64,000 bases of DNA from Brooklawnia cerclae (GTDB taxonomy: Bacteria > Actinomycetota > Actinomycetes > Propionibacteriales > Propionibacteriaceae), in contig NZ_JAAMOZ010000001.1 of assembly GCF_011758645.1 (NCBI RefSeq), forward strand, positions 124,001-188,000, written 5' to 3'. The translations under genes and the position numbers were made by a program. Below, piece after piece: positions 17,333 to 24,325 of this stretch; position 1 is the stretch's first letter, and every line of letters starts with the position of its first letter. Under the pieces are notes generated by a model. That model did no database searches, was not told where the DNA came from, and worked only from the letters and a program-made list of their open reading frames with translations.

Positions 17333-17727
17333 GGGCGTTGGGGATGGGAGGGCGGTGGTGGGCGAGCAGTGTGCGCGGGGGTGGTTCTGTGCTCACGGTG
17401 GCGGTGGTTCTGGTGTTGGTGTTGGTGGCGGGTGTGGGGGTCTGGCAGGTGTCGTGGCTCGGGTCTGGCCGCAGAGCGCGGGCGGTGGCTGATCTTGTGG
17501 CTTTGTCGGCCGCGCATGCCCAGCAGGAGGGCCGGGATGGGTGTGAGGTGGCTGGTGGGACGGCGGAGGGCAACGGGGCCCGGTTGGAGGAGTGTGAGGT
17601 GACTACTGGTTATGGCGAGTTCGTGGTCGATGTGACCGTGTCGGTGCGGGTGGTGCCGCAGGTGCCGGGAGCCCCAGGGGCTGCTGTCGCTGGTGCGCGT
17701 GCCGGGATCGTCGCTGACGTGGGCTGA
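17329..17727 (+). CDS. TadG-like / Rv3654c-like secreted protein of the Tad locus
   Basis: A 132-residue protein with one N-terminal membrane helix (VLTVAVVLVLVLVAGVGVW), then RARAVADLVALSAAHAQQ, the signature of actinobacterial TadE/G-like proteins of this locus (Rv3654c group). Two Cys (in GRDGCEVAGG and LEECEV) may form a disulfide outside the membrane. The GTG start overlaps the preceding stop by 4 nt. It is the last gene of the operon and converges on the TPR gene 16 bp downstream. Confidence 0.72.
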   Translation: MRALGMGGRWWASSVRGGGSVLTVAVVLVLVLVAGVGVWQVSWLGSGRRARAVADLVALSAAHAQQEGRDGCEVAGGTAEGNGARLEECEVTTGYGEFVVDVTVSVRVVPQVPGAPGAAVAGARAGIVADVG

Positions 17728-17743
17728 GGGTGTGTGGGTGGTG

Positions 17744-18625
17744 TCAGGGTTGGTGGATGACGCCTGCGTCGATGAGTAGCTGGCGGTATTTGGGGTCTTC
17801 GTCGTCGAAGATCTCGTCGCCGTCGAGCATGTAGGCGCTGGTGAGGGCGTCGAGGGCGGCCTTCTGGTTGCCGAGTTCGGCGAGTGCTTGGCCTTTGCGG
17901 AGCCAGACGAATGCGTTGCCGGTTCCTCCGGCTGCTAGTGCTTGGTTGAGGGCTTGGTCGGCTTCGTCCCAGCGGCGGGCTTCGGTGAGGGCGTCGCCAA
18001 TGGAGGCGTAGAACCACATGGCCATGGGGTGGTCGGTGGGGGTGTCGTCGAGCATGTCGATGGCTTGGCGCCAGGTGGCGATCGCGTCGTCGAGGTTCCC
18101 GGCGGCTTGCTGCTGGTCGCCCTCGTCGGCGAGCTTTTCCAGGGTTTTCTTGGAGGCTTTCTTGGCTGTGCGGGGCAGGTGTGCACGGTCGGCGAAGAAG
18201 TTCCAGTAGGTTTGGTCGCGTTTGTCGGAGAATGTTCTGCGGCCCATGAAGTCGTAGGAGGCCTTGAACCAGGCGTACGCCTTGTCCAAGTCGCCCTCGG
18301 CGTAGCAGACGATCCCCTCCACAAACCCGCACAGTTCACGTCCGATATCGCCGTCGCCATACGCCTCGCGTCCCCGGGCCAGCCATCTGCGGGCCTCCAC
18401 CGTGTCCCCGGCCTCCGCGGCCGCCCGGGCCATCTCAAGTGCCGCTTGCTCCTCGGCCATGTGGCCGAGCTTGGCTCCGGGGATCGCGTCCCACCATTGG
18501 TCGCTCAGCCGGATCGCGTCCGCCCGGCGGCCTGTGTCCCAGGCTTTGAAGGCCTCTTCCCGAATCGCGCTCACACGGTCGTAGTCGGCCTGATCGTAGG
18601 GCTCATCTGGCGATGTCTGAGTCAT
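17744..18625 (-). CDS. TPR protein, candidate immunity protein of the GH-E toxin
   Basis: A 293-residue helical protein with several tetratricopeptide-like repeats, for example the segments near EEQAALEMARAAAEAGDTVE, IVCYAEGDLDKAYAWFKASY and LRKGQALAELGNQKAALDAL. No signal or membrane helix is seen, and it is very acidic (pairs such as DGDEIFDDED). It lies 12 bp downstream of the GH-E nuclease gene on the same strand, the position normally taken by the immunity gene. The TPR fold is visible; the immunity role is inferred from position only. Confidence 0.7.
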   Translation of the reverse strand: MTQTSPDEPYDQADYDRVSAIREEAFKAWDTGRRADAIRLSDQWWDAIPGAKLGHMAEEQAALEMARAAAEAGDTVEARRWLARGREAYGDGDIGRELCGFVEGIVCYAEGDLDKAYAWFKASYDFMGRRTFSDKRDQTYWNFFADRAHLPRTAKKASKKTLEKLADEGDQQQAAGNLDDAIATWRQAIDMLDDTPTDHPMAMWFYASIGDALTEARRWDEADQALNQALAAGGTGNAFVWLRKGQALAELGNQKAALDALTSAYMLDGDEIFDDEDPKYRQLLIDAGVIHQP

Positions 18626-18637
18626 GACGGTTGTCCT

Positions 18638-19150
18638 TTAGGCGGGGTCTCGGTAGGTTTCGGTGGAGCGGGCGCCTTGTGAACGGTTCCACGATGAGGG
18701 TTGCAGCGTGTAGTTGTCCGGGTCAAGCATCCACGCGCGCGCCTCCGCCGAACGCTTACCGTACTGGTAGCCCTCAGTGTTCCAATGCGTCACCGCATCA
18801 ACCGGCGAATGACCCATATCGCACCGGTCCAATGGGACTCTGCTCTCTTCACCAGTGAGCGGATCGGTCCACACAAGCTTCTCGACCCCACGCTCTGTGA
18901 CGACTTGTGGTGGGTCGGTGTTTTTGAGGCGTTCGATGACTTCGCGGCCGGTGCGTGAGTTTTTGCCGGGGGTGCTGCCGAGGTATTTGCGGCGTTTGGA
19001 GACCCGGCGGACGCGTTTGACGATTTCGCCGGTGTCTTCGCGGATGGTGTGGGCGGTGCTGCCGGCGAAGTCGCCGATGTTGAGCTGCTTCCCGACTTTT
19101 CGTGCGATCATGCCTCCGGCTTGCCCGATCACACGGGCTTTCTTGCTCAT
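18638..19150 (-). CDS. GH-E family (HNH/Endo VII-like) nuclease toxin
   Basis: A 170-residue protein with a short basic N-terminal region (MSKKARVIGQAGGMIARKVG) and a C-terminal domain matching the GH-E group of HNH/Endo VII polymorphic toxin nucleases. Key blocks are CDMGHSPVDA (Gly113-His114), SAEARAWMLDPDNY (residues 134-147) and LQPSSWNRSQGA (149-160). In the family the pattern is DxGH..., a helix ending before a DPxxY strand, and SSxNRS. The family's Glu may be Glu137. It overlaps the upstream carrier gene by 4 nt and is followed by the TPR gene. Confidence 0.72.
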   Translation of the reverse strand: MSKKARVIGQAGGMIARKVGKQLNIGDFAGSTAHTIREDTGEIVKRVRRVSKRRKYLGSTPGKNSRTGREVIERLKNTDPPQVVTERGVEKLVWTDPLTGEESRVPLDRCDMGHSPVDAVTHWNTEGYQYGKRSAEARAWMLDPDNYTLQPSSWNRSQGARSTETYRDPA

Positions 19151-19629
19151 CCGCCCAGCACCTGTTCGATCGCGACCCCGATTGCCATGTCGACCAGCCG
19201 TTTCGCGGCCTCGCGGGCGAGCACCACAGCTCCGGCTGCCAGGCCACCGGATCCGACTGCGGCGGCGATCGCGGCTGCCAGGATGATCAGCTCGGCGATC
19301 ACGACGCTCTTCAGCACGACCACCACACCCGCGATCACGTGGAAGCCGTCAGCGATCAGGCCCGAGGCTTCGTCGAAGTCCCGCAGGGATGACAGGTTCG
19401 ACTCGTCGCCGAGCATGTAGCTGACGAACACATTGCACGCCTCCCCGGAGTTGGACCGCGCCACGTAGGCGATCGCGGCCTCCACATCGTCGGCTGCGGT
19501 GGCGGCCACCGTCCGGGCTTGGGTGAACGCGTCGGCGTTGGCGTTCAGCACGTCCTCGTTCGACGAGGGCCACTCGTAGCCGAGGTATTGCAGAGCCGTC
19601 ACGAGCTCGGCGGGCAGGATGATCGCCAT
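19147..19629 (-). CDS. CpnT-N / WXG100-like secreted carrier protein with hydrophobic C-terminus
   Basis: A 160-residue protein. The first 90 residues resemble the N-terminal WXG100-like domain of CpnT-type type VII substrates: PAELVTALQYLGYEWPSSNE, then a helical region ending in NSGEACNVF. The C-terminal third is strongly hydrophobic (VIAGVVVVLKSVVIAELIIL, then an Ala/Gly-rich stretch) and ends KRLVDMAIGVAIEQVLGG. It probably carries or inserts the toxin encoded by the next, overlapping gene. A clear paralogue lies at 20513-20971 on the other strand. Confidence 0.68.
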   Translation of the reverse strand: MAIILPAELVTALQYLGYEWPSSNEDVLNANADAFTQARTVAATAADDVEAAIAYVARSNSGEACNVFVSYMLGDESNLSSLRDFDEASGLIADGFHVIAGVVVVLKSVVIAELIILAAAIAAAVGSGGLAAGAVVLAREAAKRLVDMAIGVAIEQVLGG

Positions 19630-19943
19630 CAGTACTCCCCGTCCATGAAGCTGCCGATCTCGGTGGCGGCGTCCTCGACCTCGGCGTAGGCGTCCCCGGT
19701 CGCGATCAATGCCTCACCCTCGGCGGCCAGGTTCGTGGAGATCCCGTCGATCGTGTCCTCGACTGCTTCCATCACTGCGGGAAGGATCCCCGCGATCAAG
19801 CCGTCGACCATGCTCATGCCGCCATCGGCACCCGTGTTCGCCAGGCCGCCGAGCCGTCCTGTCACACCCGACCTGAAGGCATCACTAGCCTCTTTCACCG
19901 CCTGCCCGGCATGCCGCCATGAATCCGGGGTGAAGATCACCAC
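19629..19943 (-). CDS. WXG100/ESX-type small helical protein
   Basis: A 104-residue helical protein with TPDSWRHAGQAVKEASDAFR, resembling WXG100 / EspC-like type VII secretion targets that accompany CpnT-like genes. A Gly-rich middle (GLANTGADGG) separates two helical arms. The GTG start at 19943 follows a GGGAGG site, and its stop overlaps the next start by 1 nt. It is probably a secretion partner of the downstream carrier. Confidence 0.6.
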   Translation of the reverse strand: MVIFTPDSWRHAGQAVKEASDAFRSGVTGRLGGLANTGADGGMSMVDGLIAGILPAVMEAVEDTIDGISTNLAAEGEALIATGDAYAEVEDAATEIGSFMDGEY

Positions 19944-19947
19944 TGCC

Positions 19948-20232
19948 CTAGCCTCCCAGCCGGCGGATGTCGTTGCGGTAGGCCGCGTGCAGATCGGCCT
20001 GCAACTGCCCCAGCGAGCCCAGGACGGCGCCGAAGCCGGCGTTCACGCGGCTCAACTCGGCCAGGTTCAGGCGCTCATATTCCTCCAACGCGGAGTTGAC
20101 CAGCTCGATCAGATCCGCGGCGATGGACCGGAACGAGCGTTCCTCCAGCGCCTGCTGATCCACCGACAACACGCTCAGGCGGCCATCGGTGACCCTCACC
20201 GACAACGACCCATCGCCCGATGACCGCTCCAC
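19948..20232 (-). CDS. YbaB/EbfC-like small protein heading the toxin cassette
   Basis: A 94-residue protein from a GTG at 20232. A beta segment (SLSVRVTDGRLSVLSVDQQA) is followed by long helices (FRSIAADLIELVNSALEEYE, LGQLQADLHAAYR). This resembles the YbaB/EbfC-like proteins often found as the first gene of actinobacterial type VII toxin cassettes. The frame remains open to 20304, so the start is uncertain. It ends 4 bp before the WXG100-like gene. Confidence 0.55.
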   Translation of the reverse strand: MERSSGDGSLSVRVTDGRLSVLSVDQQALEERSFRSIAADLIELVNSALEEYERLNLAELSRVNAGFGAVLGSLGQLQADLHAAYRNDIRRLGG

Positions 20233-20512
20233 AACAACCGGGACTGCCGCGCATCCGGTGGCCTCAGCCCAGAACCTGGCAGGGCACGAGCGCCATCCCG
20301 GCAACGATCGGTGTCCCGAGGGTGGGTTCAGGCACCACGCTAGGGCCGGACAGGTTCAGGCACGACGGCGAGCCACGGAGTCATTCCGTACCTCACCCGC
20401 CTGGTCACCCGGCGCCGGCAGACATCGGCACCCGAACCATGACACCGAGCCCGGCGTCGCGGGCTGTTTTGGCTTGTCGTTTCGTGGAGTATGCGGTGAA
20501 CGGGCATTCTGG

Positions 20513-20971
20513 TTGCGCCAGGGTCTGGAGTATGCGGGCTATGACTGGCCGGCCACCGACGAATCGGTCCTGGAGACGTGGGCGGGTCAGTGGGAGTCCT
20601 TGTCGGCCACAGCACAGACGATCCAATCTGATGCGCGGGCGGCGGTCGCGCACGTCTCCGGCAACAACCAGGGCCCGGGAGCCGACGCGTTCGCCGCCCA
20701 CATGGCCGGTGACCAGACGAACCTGCATTGGGTCGGGAACCTTGCCACCGGGACGACGGCGGTCGCCACGGGTTGCCGGGTTGCGGCGGGGATCGTGTTG
20801 ACGATGAAGCTGGCGGTGATCGCCCAACTGGTCACCCTGGCGGTGGCGATCGCGTCGGTGATCGCCACCGGTGGTCTGGCCGCCGGGGTCGCCCTGGCGG
20901 CCCGACAGGTCGCCAAACGGCTGATCGAGGCGGCGATCAACCTGGCGGTCGAACAGATCCTGGCGGGCTGA
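20513..20971 (+). pseudogene. 5'-truncated CpnT-N/WXG100-like carrier paralogue
   Basis: From about residue L-R-Q-G-L-E-Y-A-G-Y-D-W-P this frame aligns over its whole length with the carrier at 19147-19629. Shared blocks include Y(A/L)GY(D/E)WP..(D/N)E..(V/L)L, a hydrophobic C-terminus and the final KRLIEAAINLAVEQILAG. The first 10-13 residues of the paralogue, including the start, have no counterpart. Upstream sequence is unrelated and opposed to the YbaB-like gene. Only a TTG at 20513 offers a nearby start, so it may be inactive or use an unrecognised start. A toxin gene follows 3 bp after the stop. Confidence 0.6.
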
Positions 20972-20974
20972 CCC

Positions 20975-21499
20975 GTGCCCAAGGTCAGCAAACACGTGGC
21001 CGATATGGCAGGCGCAGGCCTGTTCAAGAGGCTCGCCGGAGACCTGTTCGGCTATGTCGAGCACCAGGCTGACGACGTGGCCGAACGAGCTGCCCGACAG
21101 GCACCTGATGTGCGCAGCGGCGCAGTCACCCCGGCGGGTAGTGCGACATCGAGTGCGGGTCAGCCTCCCACGGTGGCGTTCAGCCGGGACCGGGCGCCCG
21201 GGATCGCTGACAACTTCGATGACGCTGTGGCCAACGGCAAGCCAACAACCCTGACCCGTGCGGGTACGAGGACGGCAAAGGACAACAGGCGTGCGGCGCT
21301 CAAGGGGCAAGAGGCTGCCCCGGCAGGGCAATCTCTTGACGAGTATCCATTCGCGAGTTCGGTCGAGGGCGGTTCTGGTGCTTTTGTGCGCGCGGTGCCT
21401 GTGGGCGAGCAGAACTATCAGGGCGGCACGTTGAGCGCCTTCTACAAGAAGTACGGCATCGAGCCCGGTGACCAGTACGTTGTTAGGTTTGACCCGTGA
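20975..21499 (+). CDS. NucA/NucB-family DNase toxin
   Basis: A 174-residue protein. The N-terminal 60 residues include a short hydrophobic/helical linker. The C-terminal domain (residues 64-174) matches the NucA/NucB deoxyribonuclease family: a strand PPTVAFSRDRAP, then the catalytic block SLDEYPFASSVEGG with Asp122, Glu123 and Glu131, then VGEQNYQGGTLSAFY. It probably degrades target-cell DNA. Its stop overlaps the SMI1/KNR4 gene by 4 nt, a toxin-immunity arrangement. The GTG start is 3 bp after the carrier-like frame. Confidence 0.82.
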   Translation: MPKVSKHVADMAGAGLFKRLAGDLFGYVEHQADDVAERAARQAPDVRSGAVTPAGSATSSAGQPPTVAFSRDRAPGIADNFDDAVANGKPTTLTRAGTRTAKDNRRAALKGQEAAPAGQSLDEYPFASSVEGGSGAFVRAVPVGEQNYQGGTLSAFYKKYGIEPGDQYVVRFDP

Positions 21500-22083
21500 C
21501 CGCCACCTCCATCCCCGCGCACCTCGCGACGGTCGAGGACGGGATACGACGCCTCAGGCGCGACATCCTGCTGCGCAACCTGCAACCCGGGCTGTCGGCC
21601 GAGACGATCCGGACGACCCTGGCCAGCGTCGATCTGCCTTCCGCACCCGAGCTGGAGGCCCTGTATGGATGGCACGATGGCACCGCGACGCCGCCAGGCG
21701 TCAAGCTCGGGAGCATCTACCTGCTTCCGGGGTACTACCTCCTGTCGCTAGAGGACGCGGTCGCCAACTACAAGGCGTTCGTCGGTGACCGGCGGTGGAC
21801 GACCGGGTGGCTTCCCGTCTTCGCCGACGGGGGTGGCGACTTCTATGTGGTGGACTTCACCGCGCCCTCACCGAATCCTGTTCGGCTCTTCTGGATCGAT
21901 GAGGATGAGGCTCCGATCGAGTTCGGGTCGATAACAGCGATGCTCAACACCATCGGCCAAGGCTACGAGCGTGGTGTGTTCGTCAACGACGAACACGGAT
22001 ACCTGGAGATGGACAGCCTCGACTTCGAGAAGGTCGCCGCCGAGCTGAACCCAGACATCAAATGGTGGACAGAAGACGTCTAG
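21496..22083 (+). CDS. SMI1/KNR4 (SUKH) family immunity protein
   Basis: A 195-residue SUKH-superfamily protein. Recognisable blocks are the N-terminal helix region HLATVEDGIRRLRRDI, LPSAPELEALYGWHDG (the typical P..L..LY..hdG turn), YYLLSLEDAVANYK, WLPVFADGGGDFYVVDF and the late acidic strand region. This superfamily is the commonest immunity family for nuclease toxins. It overlaps the NucA/NucB gene by 4 nt and should neutralise that toxin in the producer's cytoplasm. Confidence 0.85.
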   Translation: MTATSIPAHLATVEDGIRRLRRDILLRNLQPGLSAETIRTTLASVDLPSAPELEALYGWHDGTATPPGVKLGSIYLLPGYYLLSLEDAVANYKAFVGDRRWTTGWLPVFADGGGDFYVVDFTAPSPNPVRLFWIDEDEAPIEFGSITAMLNTIGQGYERGVFVNDEHGYLEMDSLDFEKVAAELNPDIKWWTEDV

Positions 22084-22217
22084 TAGCGCTTCTCATAAGG
22101 GGCTTTACGTACTCGCTGCTTGTGCAGCGTTGACGGTGTGTCACAAACGGGCGTGAGGAACGAACTGGTGACAACTGATCGTTAGCGCTGAGGGGCGCTG
22201 GCGGGGAGGATGTCATC

Positions 22218-22490
22218 ATGCCTGGTCCTTATCCCAGAGAGTTCCGCGAGGATGTTGTCGCGGTCGCTCGCAGCCGCGAGAGCGGCGTCACCATCAAACA
22301 GGTCGCCACGGACTTCGGTATCAGCGAAGCGACTCTGCAGAACTGGCTCCGCCAGGCCGACGTCGAAGAAGGCAACCGTCCCGGTCAGACTGCGGCGGAT
22401 GCGGCCGAAGCCCGTGAGTTGAAGAAGCGGATCCGGCTGCTCGAGCAGGAGAACGAGGTGCTCAGGAGGGCTGCGGCGTATCTGTCGTAG
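22218..22490 (+). CDS. IS3-family transposase OrfA (copy 1)
   Basis: A 90-residue helix-turn-helix protein (PREFREDVVAVARSRESGVT, DFGISEATLQNWLRQAD) with a C-terminal leucine-zipper-like segment, LLEQENEVLRRAAAYLS. It binds IS ends and regulates transposition. It stops at a TAG at 22488. The same frame resumes as ANLKLGGSPK up to a CCCAAAATGA site just before OrfB, suggesting the TAG may replace a Gln codon. Confidence 0.85.
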   Translation: MPGPYPREFREDVVAVARSRESGVTIKQVATDFGISEATLQNWLRQADVEEGNRPGQTAADAAEARELKKRIRLLEQENEVLRRAAAYLS

Positions 22491-22519
22491 GCGAATCTGA
22501 AACTCGGTGGCTCCCCAAA

Positions 22520-23395
22520 ATGACATACCCGCTCGTATCTGAGCTCGCCAAAGCGGGGATCCCCGTCACGGTGTCGTGCCGGGTCCTCAAGCTCGCAAGA
22601 CAGCCCTATTACCGGTGGCGCAACGCTCCGATTCGGGACGCGGATATTCTCCGCGCGCACCGCCTCAACGCACTGCATGACGCGCACCACGACGACCCGA
22701 CATTCGGATACCGATACCTGGCCGACGAGGCCCGGCGGGCTGGGTGGCGAATGAGCCGACGGACGGCATGGAAGCTGTGCTCGCAGGCGGGGATTCTCTC
22801 GTCCGCGCAGCGCCGCCGGCGTGGGAAGGGGAAGAAGGCGGGCCCGCCGGTGTTCGATGACCATGTGAAGCGGGTCTTCCGCGCCGATGCCCCGAACAGG
22901 CTCTGGCTCACGGACATCACGGAGCATCGGACGAGTGAGGGCAAGCTCTACTGCTGCGCGATCAAGGACGTGTTCTCCAACCGGATCGTCGGCTACTCAA
23001 TCTCGGACCGGATGACCGCGAAGCTCGCCGTCGACGCCGTCCGCAACGCCGTCACCCGCCGAGGCGACGTCGCCGGATGCATTCTGCACGCCGACAGAGG
23101 CAGCCAGTTCCGAAGCCGTGCCATGGCACGCGAACTACGCCGCCACGACATGGTCGGCTCGATGGGACGAGTCGGCGCAGCCGGAGACAACGCCGCCATG
23201 GAATCGTTCTGGTCGCTTCTGCAGACGAACGTGCTGAACCAGCAACGATGGGCCACGCGTCAGGAGCTGCGCCTGGCCGTCGTCGTCTGGATCGAGCGGA
23301 AGTACCACCGTCAACGAGCCCAGGACGCACTCGGCGGGTTGACGCCCATCGAGTTCGAGGCCAAGCTAGCCGAGCCGCTCACACTCGCGGCCTAA
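22520..23395 (+). CDS. IS3-family transposase OrfB (DDE integrase core, copy 1)
   Basis: A 291-residue retroviral-integrase-like transposase. It has an HTH_21 region (THDAHHDDPTFGYRYLADEA-like, near residues 50-70), then the catalytic triad Asp132 in LTDITEH, Asp192 in HADRGSQF and Glu228 in AAMESFW. It begins with the conserved MTYPLVSEL. It lies in the -1 frame relative to OrfA and is normally made as an OrfAB fusion by frameshifting. The catalytic core looks intact. Confidence 0.9.
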   Translation: MTYPLVSELAKAGIPVTVSCRVLKLARQPYYRWRNAPIRDADILRAHRLNALHDAHHDDPTFGYRYLADEARRAGWRMSRRTAWKLCSQAGILSSAQRRRRGKGKKAGPPVFDDHVKRVFRADAPNRLWLTDITEHRTSEGKLYCCAIKDVFSNRIVGYSISDRMTAKLAVDAVRNAVTRRGDVAGCILHADRGSQFRSRAMARELRRHDMVGSMGRVGAAGDNAAMESFWSLLQTNVLNQQRWATRQELRLAVVVWIERKYHRQRAQDALGGLTPIEFEAKLAEPLTLAA

Positions 23396-23428
23396 ACCGA
23401 AACTGTCACCAGTTCGTTCCTCACGCCC

Positions 23429-23848
23429 CACCCGGAAGCAGGCCTGTCTGTCACTGCGGGCGCCTATGCCCCCATGATCGTCAACAGCTTCCTGCTTGAC
23501 TTCCCCTCACCAAACGAGGACGGAGAGCACGCGGATCGGCTCTACCGCCCCGAGACCGCCAGCACGATCATCCAGGCGGTGGTCTTGGCCTGGGAGCCGG
23601 ACTGGGCGACCTGGGTGACCCCAACCATGCGGAACAACCAGGGACGTCAACCCGGCGAGCTGGTGGTCGGCTGGTTCACCTATATCCGTGGTGTCACCGT
23701 GACCAGCCTGCCCGCAGGAGCCGCGCGCCGGTTCGCCGACGGCACACTCATCCAGGCCGCACCCGAATTCGCTGACGTCACCGCCGACACCGTCGTGGCG
23801 ACCCGCGACGCCCTGCGATCCCAGTCAGCCCTCCAACCAGCCACCTGA
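23429..23848 (+). pseudogene. N-terminally truncated Imm52-type immunity gene
   Basis: The frame is open from the IS end, GLSVTAGAYAPMIVNSFLLD, through VVLAWEPDWATWVTPTM and ELVVGWFTYIRG to FADGTLIQAAPEF. This matches the C-terminal part of Imm52 immunity proteins. Full-length members are about 200-230 residues, so roughly the N-terminal third to half is missing. The missing part is not found on the other side of the IS, where only about 65 bp are free. An internal ATG at 23474 could still give 124 residues. Imm52 usually accompanies Tox-REase-5 toxins; none is present here. Confidence 0.7.
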
Positions 23849-23948
23849 CCAGCACAAACCCACCAAACGGCAAAACAGTTTTGAACGGTCCTCTTGAAGC
23901 GCCCTGGGTTTGTTAGAGGTTCCTGACCTTGGAAACGAGGATGGAGTT

Positions 23949-24293
23949 ATGCCGAAGGAACTGGCGAATGGGAAGCCGACGACGCGTCGGTACTCGGTTG
24001 AGGAGAAGGTCGCCGCGGTGCGGATGGTGAGGACGTTGCGCGCCGAACTCGGCGTCACACAAGGGACGGTGCAGCGGGTCGCGACGCAGCTCGGTTACGG
24101 GGTCGAGTCGGTGCGGATGTGGGTGAAGCAGGCCGACATCGACGACGGCGTCACGGCTGGGGTGAGTAGCACCGAAGCCCGACGAGTTCGGGAACTCGAG
24201 CAAGAGAATCGGGAACTTCGCCGCGCCAACGAAGTGCTCAAGCGGGCGGCGTCTTTCTTCGGGGCGGAGCTCGACCGCCACTACCGGAAGTAG
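23949..24293 (+). CDS. IS3-family transposase OrfA (copy 2)
   Basis: A 114-residue OrfA. A helix-turn-helix (RRYSVEEKVAAVRMVRTLRA, LGYGVESVRMWVKQADID) is followed by a coiled coil (RVRELEQENRELRRANEVLK) and the conserved tail ASFFGAELDRHYRK. The ATG at 23949 follows a GGATGGAG site. It probably acts as a DNA-binding partner and as the front half of the OrfAB transposase. Confidence 0.88.
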   Translation: MPKELANGKPTTRRYSVEEKVAAVRMVRTLRAELGVTQGTVQRVATQLGYGVESVRMWVKQADIDDGVTAGVSSTEARRVRELEQENRELRRANEVLKRAASFFGAELDRHYRK

Positions 24294-24325
24294 TCGCGTT
24301 CATCGACGCGAACAAGGACGACGTC

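Larger units (their letters stand above)
22149..23428 (+). mobile_element. IS3-family insertion sequence, copy 1
   Basis: An element of about 1.28 kb bounded by perfect 25-bp inverted repeats: left 22149-22173, reading GGGCGTGAGGAACGAACTGG and on to ACA; right 23404-23428. It encodes OrfA and OrfB in -1 relative frames, the IS3 layout. If ends are TG...CA, the element would be 22154-23423. I saw no clean target duplication. It lies directly against the truncated Imm52 gene. Confidence 0.85.
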
